Part shown: positions 1 to 5,009 of the stretch, piece after piece
How the letters are laid out: each line of letters opens with the position of its first letter
How positions within the stretch are numbered: the stretch's first letter is position 1
From: Lentisphaerota bacterium
GTDB lineage: Bacteria; Verrucomicrobiota; Kiritimatiellia; UBA8416; JAFGIZ01
Length of the DNA: 5,009 nt
NCBI GenBank assembly: GCA_016929365.1
Contig: JAFGIZ010000104.1
Span: 1-5,009 of the forward strand
Direction: 5' to 3'
Program-made: the position numbers and the translations under genes
Notes under the pieces: model-generated
What the model saw: the letters and a program-made list of their open reading frames with translations, nothing else
What the model was told of the DNA's origin: nothing
Databases searched by the model: none

Positions 1-1464
1 GGGGTGACGGCCACGGCGCTGCTGGTTTCGGTGCTGCGCCGGCTGGGCGGGCGGACGACCTGGTTTTTGCCGAACCGTTTCGAAGACGGGTACGGGCTGG
101 GGGCGGCGCCGTTGGAACGCTGTTGTGCTGAGCAGGCGCCTGACCTTGTGGTTACGGTGGACTGCGGCACATGCGCGTGCGAGGCCGTGGCGGCGGCGCG
201 GCGGCGCGGCGTGGAGGTGGTGGTCACGGACCATCACGAGGCGACGGGCGAACCGGCTCCGGCGGCGGCGGTGGTCAATCCCCGTCTGGGTGACGACCCG
301 CGGGCGGGGGTGCTGGCGGGAGTGGGGGTGGCGTTCAAGTTGTGCCACGCCCTGGTCAAGAGGGGACTGGATACCGGGGCGCCGGACGCGGGGCACCTGG
401 ACCTGCGCGATTTCCTGGACCTGGTGGCGCTGGGAACCGTGGCGGACGTTGTGCCCTTGACCGGCGAGAACCGGGTCCTGGTGCGGGCCGGCCTGGAGTG
501 TCTGAGCCGCATGGCGTCGCCCGGGCTGCGCGCGTTGTGCGCGGTGGGCCGTGTGCAACCGCCGATCCGCGCGGCCCACGTTGGATTCGTGCTCGGTCCG
601 CGCCTGAACGCCGTGGGGCGGTTGAGCGAAGCCGGGCGCGGGCTGGAACTTCTCCTGACCGACGACGCGGCGCGGGCCGAAGCGCTGGCCCTGGAGCTGG
701 ATGCGGCGAACACGGAACGGAGGCGGATCGAGGCGGAAACCGTCAACGCGGCCATGGCCCGCGTAGAACCGCATTTCGACCCGGAGCGCGACATGGGACT
801 GGCCGTGGGCGGGGACGGCTGGCATGTGGGGACGGTGGGGTTGGCGGCCAGCCGGCTTGTCTCGCGCTTCTACAGGCCGTGTGCCGTGGTGTCGTTTGAC
901 GGCACGGAGGAGGGCCGGGGGTCCTGCCGCAGCATAGCGGAGGTGGACGTCGTGGCGGCGCTCGAAGCGTGCGGCGATACGCTGATCCGGTTCGGGGGAC
1001 ATCGCATGGCGGCGGGTTTCCGCCTGCGGCGCGATCGTTTCGATGCATTCCGGGAGCGGTTTAACGCGGCTTGCGGGGCCTTGCTCGGGCATCGCCCGGT
1101 GCGGCCGAGGGTGCGGTTCGACGGCTGGGTCGGATTGGGCGAACTGGACGCGGCCCTGTTGGGGGCCGTGGAGCGGATGCGTCCCTTCGGGGCGGGGAAT
1201 CCGGAGCCGGTGTGGGGTGTGCGCGGGGTGCACGTCATCGGGAAGCCGCGGCGGGTGGGTAAAAATCATCTGAAGCTCAGGTTCGGATCGGGGAGCAGCG
1301 CCCTGGACGCGATCGGGTTCGGCCTGGCGGAGCGGGCTGTCCCGGACGGGCCGCTGGACGTGCTGGGCCGGTTGCGGGCGGATACCTACCGGGGCGCGGG
1401 GCGGGTGCAGCTGCAGGTGACGGATTTCCGCGCTTGCCGTGCGGCGGGGGAGGAAGTAGGGTAG
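1..1464 (+). CDS. recJ: Single-stranded-DNA-specific 5'-3' exonuclease RecJ, 5' end outside window
   Basis: RecJ degrades single-stranded DNA 5' to 3' in recombination and repair, using two metal ions held by DHH-family motifs; it acts in the cytoplasm. Numbering from the GTG at position 4, I see the D53 motif (TVDCG), the DHH motif (D76, H77, H78), the LVALGTVADVVPL motif with D148 (about 140-152), GPRLNAVGRL (198-207), the DHHA1 segment with GGHRMAAGF (331-339), and a C-terminal OB-type domain starting near MRPFGAGNPEP (392-402). The GTG is not a real start. The preceding codon is Gly, and G-VTATALL matches the tail of motif I (DYDxDG-V-T-S/A-T-ALL), so roughly 75-85 N-terminal residues lie upstream. 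About 486 residues are visible, which fits a full protein near the usual 560-580. Small departures are GWHVG (272-276), where Pro is usual at the fourth position, and GGHRM where GGHAM is common; neither suggests inactivation. Stop TAG at 1462-1464. Confidence 0.96.
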   Translation, partial: GVTATALLVSVLRRLGGRTTWFLPNRFEDGYGLGAAPLERCCAEQAPDLVVTVDCGTCACEAVAAARRRGVEVVVTDHHEATGEPAPAAAVVNPRLGDDPRAGVLAGVGVAFKLCHALVKRGLDTGAPDAGHLDLRDFLDLVALGTVADVVPLTGENRVLVRAGLECLSRMASPGLRALCAVGRVQPPIRAAHVGFVLGPRLNAVGRLSEAGRGLELLLTDDAARAEALALELDAANTERRRIEAETVNAAMARVEPHFDPERDMGLAVGGDGWHVGTVGLAASRLVSRFYRPCAVVSFDGTEEGRGSCRSIAEVDVVAALEACGDTLIRFGGHRMAAGFRLRRDRFDAFRERFNAACGALLGHRPVRPRVRFDGWVGLGELDAALLGAVERMRPFGAGNPEPVWGVRGVHVIGKPRRVGKNHLKLRFGSGSSALDAIGFGLAERAVPDGPLDVLGRLRADTYRGAGRVQLQVTDFRACRAAGEEVG

Positions 1465-1483
1465 CCTGCAGAACGGGAGCAAA

Positions 1484-1489
1484 GGGAGG
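1484..1489 (+). promoter_or_regulatory. Shine-Dalgarno site of the 94-aa gene
   Basis: GGGAGG lies 6 bases before the ATG at 1496, in the 31-bp gap after recJ. It is a strong ribosome binding site at good spacing. It supports both the chosen start and the reality of a small gene that has no recognisable family. Confidence 0.75.
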
Positions 1490-1495
1490 CCAGTC

Positions 1496-1780
1496 ATGAA
1501 CGAGGCGGTCATACAGGAATGCGTGGAGAAATTGCACGAGATTTTCGAGCGGACGGACCTGGAGGTGGAAAGCCGGAAGATCGAGCAGAAACTGCGGGAA
1601 GCGCGCTACAATCCGGGAGACGTGAGGCCGCTGGCGGACTGTATCCTTTCCATCCTGGTGGCGGCGCGCAGCCGGGGCTATAATGTCACGTCGGTCCTGC
1701 AGACCGTCGGCACGATTGCGCGGGAGCACCTGGACCGGCGCTGGAAGAAAATGCCGGACGGCACGTACCAGGCCGTCTGA
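1496..1780 (+). CDS. Uncharacterised 94-aa helical protein between recJ and rpmB
   Basis: I do not recognise a family. The protein is soluble in character, with no signal peptide, no membrane segment and only two scattered cysteines (C9, C49). The N-terminal half is charged and probably alpha-helical (residues 2-37, rich in E, K and R, including ESRKIEQKLREAR). A more hydrophobic helix follows (about 44-60, PLADCILSILVAARSRG), then NVTSVLQTVGTIAREHL (63-79). The tail is basic and aromatic, RRWKKMPDGTYQAV (81-94), and looks like a conserved end. The start is backed by a strong Shine-Dalgarno site. Codon use matches the neighbours, and the gene sits 31 bp after recJ in the same direction, so it is probably cotranscribed with it. 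A small adaptor or nucleic-acid-associated protein is possible from the basic tail, but that is speculation. Existence as a gene is much surer than function. Confidence 0.8.
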   Translation: MNEAVIQECVEKLHEIFERTDLEVESRKIEQKLREARYNPGDVRPLADCILSILVAARSRGYNVTSVLQTVGTIAREHLDRRWKKMPDGTYQAV

Positions 1781-1793
1781 GCGCGGTTTAGGC

Positions 1794-1822
1794 TTGTTCG
1801 GCCGGGAGCCCTGGAATAGACT
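1794..1822 (+). promoter_or_regulatory. Weak candidate sigma-70-type promoter before rpmB
   Basis: TTGTTC (1794-1799) and TAGACT (1817-1822) are separated by 17 bp in the only sizeable gap of the plus-strand block. The boxes match the consensus at 3 of 6 and 4 of 6 positions, so this could easily be chance. A separate promoter for a highly expressed ribosomal gene downstream of recJ would make biological sense. Transcription would start near 1829, leaving a leader of about 25 bases with the ribosome binding site. Confidence 0.22.
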
Positions 1823-1840
1823 GAGGGTTGAAGGAAGGTA

Positions 1841-1848
1841 GAGGAAAG
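1841..1848 (+). promoter_or_regulatory. Shine-Dalgarno site of rpmB
   Basis: GAGGAAAG ends 4 bases before the rpmB ATG at 1853, with the core GAGG 8 bases before it. A purine-rich stretch (AAGGAAGG, about 1831-1838) lies just upstream. The site fits the start that gives the standard MAKVC N-terminus of bL28. Confidence 0.7.
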
Positions 1849-1852
1849 ACCG

Positions 1853-2080
1853 ATGGCTAAGGTGTGTGAAATCTGCGGCAAGGGCGTGCGTACGGGCAAC
1901 ACGATTGTGCGCCACGGCCTGGCCAAGAAAAAAGGCGGAATCGGACTGCACACGACGGCGGTGAACCGCCGGCGTTTCCTGCCGAACCTGCAGCGCATTC
2001 GCGTTGTGGAAAAGGGCGGGCGTGTGCGGCGCACGGTATGTGCCGCGTGTATTAAGGCGGGCAGGGTAACGAAAGCCTAG
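1853..2080 (+). CDS. rpmB: Large ribosomal subunit protein bL28, zinc-binding form
   Basis: bL28 is a small structural protein of the 50S subunit. The 75 residues begin MAKVCEICGKG, the family N-terminus, and carry the core FLPNLQRIRV (42-51) and the C-terminal ACIKAGRVTKA. Four cysteines form two pairs, C5/C8 and C63/C66. This is the zinc-binding (C+) version, as opposed to the cysteine-free paralogue that some bacteria make under zinc starvation. Between the first knuckle and the core lies a basic, glycine-rich insert (about 18-41) containing GLAKKKGGIGLH; longer inserts like this are, as I recall, typical of PVC-group bL28 proteins and are absent from the common Gram-positive form. The gene is not next to rpmG, its frequent partner elsewhere. 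It is followed after 13 bp by a second four-cysteine protein, so the two are probably cotranscribed. Confidence 0.95.
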   Translation: MAKVCEICGKGVRTGNTIVRHGLAKKKGGIGLHTTAVNRRRFLPNLQRIRVVEKGGRVRRTVCAACIKAGRVTKA

Positions 2081-2093
2081 ACGGGAACCGGCC

Positions 2094-2552
2094 ATGGAAA
2101 ACCCAGTCGCGCATGATGCGGAGGCCGGCGGGACGGGCAGCGGGGACGATATCCGGCCTACCGACATTGTTTTCGAATGTCCGCATTGCGGCAAGAGCCT
2201 GGCCATTGACTACCACGGCGCCGGCCTGACCATACCGTGCACCGACTGCGGCGAAGACGTCGAGGTGCCCATACCCGAGGGGATGGAGGTTTACGACATC
2301 GACAGTTCCGAGGAGGAGCAGGAGATCCGCATTCTGAATCTGCGCAAGTCGCTGGTCGCCGCGGAGCAGCGTATCAGCGAGCTCGAGAATCAGTTCGAGG
2401 CATTGAGGGCGCGGCATGAGCGCCTGGAGGACGCGCACGGACGGGTGGGCGGCCGCTTTGCGGTCATCACGGCGCAGGTGGCCAACATTCGGCGCGGCTT
2501 GCAGGAGCTGGCGGGAGCGCTGGAGAAGATCAGCGCCGCGGCGCGGGAGTAG
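2094..2552 (+). CDS. Zinc-ribbon and coiled-coil protein of unknown function
   Basis: The 152-residue protein has three visible parts. Residues 1-25 are a disordered, acidic and glycine-rich leader. Residues 27-58 form a zinc ribbon with CPHC (C29, C32) and CTDC (C49, C52), 16 residues apart, of the kind in which CPxCG knuckles bind one zinc. After an acidic linker (about 62-77, DIDSSEEEQE), residues 78-115 show heptad-like hydrophobic spacing with many E, R and Q, and a second helix (about 121-150) ends the protein; both look like coiled coil. No enzyme motif, signal peptide or membrane segment is seen. It starts 13 bp after rpmB with only a poor Shine-Dalgarno (GGGA at 2083-2086), so translation may depend on coupling to rpmB. 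Oligomerisation through the coil and binding of nucleic acid or protein through the ribbon is the natural guess, unproven. Its stop lies 4 bp from the stop of the facing glycosyltransferase. Confidence 0.85.
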   Translation: MENPVAHDAEAGGTGSGDDIRPTDIVFECPHCGKSLAIDYHGAGLTIPCTDCGEDVEVPIPEGMEVYDIDSSEEEQEIRILNLRKSLVAAEQRISELENQFEALRARHERLEDAHGRVGGRFAVITAQVANIRRGLQELAGALEKISAAARE

Positions 2553-2556
2553 GCCT

Positions 2557-3783
2557 TCAGGCGTCGAGCGCGTCGAGCAGACGTTTTTCCACGGCCGGCC
2601 AGGCGTAGCGTTCGAGCACATAACGGCGGCCGGCCCCGGCCAGCGCGCGGCGCAGGGCCTCGTCTTCCAGCAAGGCCACAAGCATCTCTTCGAAGTCCGG
2701 ATAGTGGCGGAACCACAAGCCGCCGTTGGACGCGCGGCACTGATGCCGCAGTACGGGGCTGGCTGCGCGGACGAGCGCGGCGGTGCGGGCAAGCCATGCT
2801 TCGAGAATAACGATGCCGAGGCTTTCGTTGAGCGACGGATGGACGAACGCGGCGGCGCCGGCCATGATGTCGTGCTTGTCCCGCTCGCTGACAAAACCCG
2901 CGTCGATCACATGGGGCCGAAGCGCGTCGGGCAGGTCCACGGGGCCGCTGCCCGTGAGCACGAGCTTCACGTCGCGCCGGGTGCGGGTGCGGAAGGCTGC
3001 CAGGTAGTCCACGAGCAGCGGGGTGCCCTTGAGCGGTTCACGGCGCCCGGCGTAGACGATGTAAGGCGCCGCGAGCCCCCGGCGCGAGGCAAAGGCGCGG
3101 GGGTCGGAGGCAAAATCATCGAGCCCGAGGCCGACGACGGCGTCACGGGCGGCGGCGGGACGGGCCTGCAGCCGGCAGGCGAGACCGCGTTCCGGATCGG
3201 AGTTGAACAGACACCCGCGCACGCGCGCGAACATCTCGCGGATGGAGGCGAGGTAGGCAAAGGGTTCATCGTGCAGGCAGGGCGCGAGGAGGGTGCGCCC
3301 GGGGGCGATGCGGGATACCGCTTCCACGAGTCCAAAGAGGTACGGGCCGGCGATGATGCGGTCGAAGCGGTCGGCGTCACGGCGCAGGGCCTCGCACAGC
3401 GCGGCGCTGTTGACGCTGTTGCGCAGCCAGAGGTCCTCTTCGGCGCGGGACACGAGGCGTCCCCGGCTGATGGCGTCCTGGACCTTGAGAAAGGCGCCGA
3501 CGTCGCGGTGGGCGTCCACACGGAAATAGCGCACGCGGACACCCTCGCTGCGGCGTTCGCCTTCGGGCAGAACGTTTTCCCACGTGAAGTGGTTGCGGGC
3601 GCAGGTCGTAAAGAACGTCACATCGCGGCCGCGCCGGGCGGCGCGGACGGCGAGCGCGCGCATCAGCGTTTCGGCCCCGCCGACGGTGGGGCCTTCGGCG
3701 AAACGGGGACAGACGAAGGCGAGGCGGCGGGCGGTGCCGTCGGCGCCGGCCGCGTGGTTTGCCGTGGCGGACTCAGGCGTCAT
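2557..3783 (-). CDS. GT4-type (GT-B fold) glycosyltransferase
   Basis: This probably transfers a sugar from a nucleotide donor to a growing surface glycan or lipid-linked sugar at the inner face of the membrane; donor and acceptor cannot be read from sequence. The N-terminal Rossmann half starts at RRLAFVCPRF (19-28), followed by the glycine motif VGGAETL (34-40). The C-terminal donor-binding half starts near IVYAGRREPLKG (242-253), with candidate phosphate-contacting R247 and K252, then LVLTGSG (274-280), DAGFVS (294-299), and the E-x7-E type motif in HPSLNESLGIVILEAW (E320 and E328). This order is that of GT4 retaining enzymes. Length, 408 residues, is normal. Residues 1-18 are Ala/Gly-rich, not a signal peptide, and the true start could be slightly downstream, though no better start is apparent. 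The ATG overlaps the end of the 155-aa gene by 11 bp and has only a distant GGGGACGGGAA as ribosome site, which points to translational coupling. Confidence 0.93.
   Translation of the reverse strand: MTPESATANHAAGADGTARRLAFVCPRFAEGPTVGGAETLMRALAVRAARRGRDVTFFTTCARNHFTWENVLPEGERRSEGVRVRYFRVDAHRDVGAFLKVQDAISRGRLVSRAEEDLWLRNSVNSAALCEALRRDADRFDRIIAGPYLFGLVEAVSRIAPGRTLLAPCLHDEPFAYLASIREMFARVRGCLFNSDPERGLACRLQARPAAARDAVVGLGLDDFASDPRAFASRRGLAAPYIVYAGRREPLKGTPLLVDYLAAFRTRTRRDVKLVLTGSGPVDLPDALRPHVIDAGFVSERDKHDIMAGAAAFVHPSLNESLGIVILEAWLARTAALVRAASPVLRHQCRASNGGLWFRHYPDFEEMLVALLEDEALRRALAGAGRRYVLERYAWPAVEKRLLDALDA
2561..2578. repeat. Tandem 9-bp duplication in glycosyltransferase 3' end
   Basis: GCGTCGAGC occurs twice back to back. 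On the minus strand it encodes the last residues of the glycosyltransferase, giving the repeated Leu-Asp-Ala before the stop. It is a visible exact repeat, probably a harmless in-frame slippage product or coincidence of codon use. Confidence 0.6.
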
Positions 3784-4240
3784 GGCCGGGCGCGTTCCCG
3801 TCCCCGGGCGCGGCGGTGTTGAGACGTGCTTCGAGCCGGCGCAGCCGCTCGCCGTAACGGGTTTCCATGGCTTCGACCGCGGTAACCAGCATGCCGTTGA
3901 TCTGGTTTTGCTGGGACCACAGGCGATACGTGTAGAATTTCAGCAGCTTCCAGATCAGGCGTTTCAGGGCCACGAGCAACGGGGCGAGGGTGCGGCGGCG
4001 CTCCAGGATTTCAAAATCGCCGATATCGACGAACGCCGCATCCCGCAGGCAGTCCAGGTAAAAGCCCATGAATTCATCATCGTCACGCAGGGCGGCGAGG
4101 TTGGTGCGTTCGGCCCGCGCGACGGCGGCGTCGGTATACGCGCCGCGCTCGGTTTTATCCGCGACACGCGCGCGGATGCGGGCGACGAGGGCCTCGGTGT
4201 CAACGCCCTCGGCTCCGATCTCAAATATCCTGTCGTGCAT
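3773..4240 (-). CDS. Small helical protein resembling glycan-locus N-terminal modules
   Basis: The 155-residue protein has no catalytic motif. In order: VDTEALVARIRARVADK (13-29), a charged helix; a Tyr/Arg-rich stretch with ARAERTNL (41-48) and DDDEFMGFYLD (53-63); an amphipathic, basic-hydrophobic segment (about 84-108, with LIWKLLKFYTYRLW) that could lie on a membrane but is too interrupted by Lys/Arg for a clear transmembrane helix; QQNQIN (110-115); and a coiled-coil-like tail (118-141) before a disordered Gly/Pro end. From memory, a 'V-D-x-E-x-L-x-x-R-I-R' start and an 'R/Q-Q-N-x-x-N' motif followed by a helix are common in N-terminal regions of methyltransferases and glycosyltransferases in O-antigen and capsule loci, and in stand-alone proteins there. 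The gene is sandwiched in an overlapping operon: 20 bp into the hydrolase upstream and 11 bp into the glycosyltransferase downstream. A scaffold or membrane-tethering role is inferred, not shown. Confidence 0.85.
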   Translation of the reverse strand: MHDRIFEIGAEGVDTEALVARIRARVADKTERGAYTDAAVARAERTNLAALRDDDEFMGFYLDCLRDAAFVDIGDFEILERRRTLAPLLVALKRLIWKLLKFYTYRLWSQQNQINGMLVTAVEAMETRYGERLRRLEARLNTAAPGDGNAPGHDA

Positions 4241-4868
4241 GCTGTTTCTCCCTCAGGAAGTAATTGGCTTTTTTTTCCCGGCCGATGGCCGTAGCCGGGC
4301 CGTGACCGGGATACACGGACACAGTGTCCGGCAGGGCGGCCAGGCGTTTCAGCGAGCGCGCCAGCGCGCGGCTGTCGCCGCCGGTCAGATCGGTTCGCCC
4401 CACGGAACCGGCAAACAGCGTATCGCCGGTAAAGAGGGCCTGTTCCTGTTCGAAGAAGAGGCAGACCGAGCCGGGCGTATGGCCCGGCGTTTCCAGTATG
4501 CGGTAGGTCAGGCCGGCATCGGTCCAGCTTTGTCCCTCGGCCAGCTCCCGTGCGACGGTCAGCGGGGCAGGCGGCGGGGGGTAGAAAGGCTGCATGGTAT
4601 TGCGCGAAGCGAAAGCCCAGGCCGCGTCGGCGGGGTGGAGCGCCACCGGTGCGGGAAAGCGCGCCAGCAGTCCGGGTAAGGCCGAGAGGTGGTCGATGTG
4701 TCCGTGGGTCAGAACGTAGGCGGCGACCCCGAGCCCGCGGGTTTCGAGGTAGCGGACCAGGCGGTCCGCTTCGGCGCCGGGGTCGATGACGAGAGCCCGG
4801 CGGTTTTCGCCGGCCAGGACGTAGCTGTTGGCTTCAAAGGGGCCGAGTGCGAGGGTATCCACGTTCAT
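4221..4868 (-). CDS. MBL-fold metallo-hydrolase, glyoxalase II (GloC/YcbL)-like
   Basis: The 215-residue protein is a metallo-beta-lactamase-fold hydrolase of the single-domain glyoxalase II type, which hydrolyses thioesters such as S-lactoylglutathione in the cytoplasm; the real substrate here is unknown. All metal ligands are visible: THGHIDH (54-60, giving H55, H57, D59, H60), H130 in TPGHTPGS, D149 in FTGDTLF, and H189 in YPGHGP. GRTDLTGGD (157-165) and the ending YPGHGPATAIGREKKANYFL (186-205) are hallmarks of the GloC/YcbL branch. It lacks the extra C-terminal domain of classical GloB, consistent with its length. The N-terminus LALGPFEANSYVL matches the family, so the ATG at 4868 is right even though CTACCGCCC before it is a poor ribosome site. 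It is the first gene of the minus-strand block and its last 20 bp overlap the start of the 155-aa gene. Thiol cofactor choice is uncertain in a host that may not make glutathione. Confidence 0.93.
   Translation of the reverse strand: MNVDTLALGPFEANSYVLAGENRRALVIDPGAEADRLVRYLETRGLGVAAYVLTHGHIDHLSALPGLLARFPAPVALHPADAAWAFASRNTMQPFYPPPPAPLTVARELAEGQSWTDAGLTYRILETPGHTPGSVCLFFEQEQALFTGDTLFAGSVGRTDLTGGDSRALARSLKRLAALPDTVSVYPGHGPATAIGREKKANYFLREKQHARQDI
4248..4254 (-). promoter_or_regulatory. Intragenic Shine-Dalgarno site of the 155-aa gene
   Basis: On the minus strand GAGGGAG lies 7 bases before the ATG of the 155-aa gene (4240). It is inside the last codons of the hydrolase gene. It fixes the start of the small gene and implies that ribosomes finishing the hydrolase can reinitiate here. 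Confidence 0.7.
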
Positions 4869-5009
4869 GGGCGGTAGCCTAATACGTACGGAGCAGGGGG
4901 CAAAGGGGAAACTGAGTGCGGGATGTCGGGATCTGGGCGCAGCCGGGCGGGGCGGCAGCTTACGGCGGCGCGGGCTTGACAGGACAGGGGGCGCGGCGGA
5001 GACTCGGGA
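4869..5009. other. Non-coding region upstream of the hydrolase, to window end
   Basis: These 141 bp hold no credible gene on either strand. The region must contain the promoter for the minus-strand block, but no convincing -35/-10 pair was found facing left; TATTAG (about 4878-4883, minus strand) is the only A/T-rich patch and lacks a partner at proper spacing. A right-facing candidate promoter is listed separately. Confidence 0.6.
4976..5004 (+). promoter_or_regulatory. Candidate rightward promoter at window edge
   Basis: A perfect TTGACA (4976-4981), preceded by GC as is common in strong -35 boxes, is followed after 17 bp by GAGACT (4999-5004), which matches the -10 consensus at only 3 of 6 positions. 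It lies in non-coding DNA upstream of the leftward hydrolase gene and would serve a divergent gene beyond the window. A single hexamer match can arise by chance, so this is tentative. Confidence 0.33.

Noticed and set aside
4..6. GTG at position 4 as the start of recJ
   Set aside because: The codon before it is Gly and the downstream residues continue motif I of RecJ (DxDG-VTATALL), so this is an internal valine codon and the gene begins before the window.
234..794. Minus-strand and alternative plus-frame open frames inside recJ
   Set aside because: Ser/Arg/Ala/Pro-rich shadow translations of a well-conserved RecJ reading frame.
1755..1779. Inverted repeat GACGGC/GCCGTC at the end of the 94-aa gene as a terminator
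   Set aside because: An 8-bp stem with a 9-base loop can form, but it lies inside the coding region, no T-tract follows, and such GC palindromes are expected by chance here.
1277..2206. A 309-codon open frame on the minus strand across recJ, the 94-aa gene and rpmB
   Set aside because: It runs antisense to three better supported genes, including rpmB. Its translation is low-complexity Pro/Arg-rich sequence with no domain.
2416..3822. A 468-codon open frame on the plus strand opposite the glycosyltransferase
   Set aside because: It is a by-product of GC-rich codon bias in the minus-strand gene. It has no recognisable domain, while the opposite strand has a complete GT4 motif series. It would also overlap the end of the zinc-ribbon gene.
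3584..4294. A 236-codon plus-strand frame over the 155-aa gene
   Set aside because: It has no motif or plausible ribosome site and crosses three minus-strand genes that have good starts and family matches.
4869..4905. Leftward promoter for the hydrolase operon (TTTCCC or TTTGCC with TATTAG or TACGTA)
   Set aside because: Every pairing gives either wrong spacing or a very poor box, so no promoter can be named with confidence.

Overview
The window is GC-rich, densely coded bacterial chromosome with seven protein genes in two convergent blocks. No tRNA, rRNA, CRISPR array, insertion sequence or prophage signal was seen. The best taxonomic clue is the four-cysteine ribosomal protein bL28. Its long central 'GLAKKKGGIGLHTTAVNRRRF' type insert resembles, from memory, versions in the Planctomycetota-Verrucomicrobiota-Chlamydiota (PVC) group, perhaps Kiritimatiellota or Lentisphaerota. 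This is an inference from one short protein and is tentative.

Plus-strand block (1-2552): the window opens inside recJ, immediately after its first catalytic motif (DxDG). It is followed by a 94-residue protein of unknown function, by rpmB (bL28), and by a 152-residue protein with a four-cysteine zinc ribbon and a long coiled coil. Gaps are 31, 72 and 13 bp. The 72-bp gap before rpmB is the only plausible place for an internal promoter. The block combines DNA repair, translation and two uncharacterised small proteins.

Minus-strand block (4868-2557, read right to left): an MBL-fold hydrolase of the glyoxalase II/GloC type is followed by a 155-residue helical protein and then a GT4-type glycosyltransferase. 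Successive genes overlap by 20 and 11 bp, so they are probably one translationally coupled unit. The small protein resembles the helical N-terminal region often found attached to methyltransferases and glycosyltransferases in surface-glycan loci. That makes a role beside the glycosyltransferase plausible. The hydrolase may simply share the transcript.

The two blocks meet tail to tail with only 4 bp between stop codons, and no terminator is visible there. The last 141 bp (4869-5009) hold no gene. They contain a TTGACA box facing right, which may be the promoter of a divergent gene beyond the window. I found no convincing new defence or mobile system. The points most worth following up are the 155-residue glycan-associated protein, the 94-residue orphan and the zinc-ribbon coiled-coil protein.
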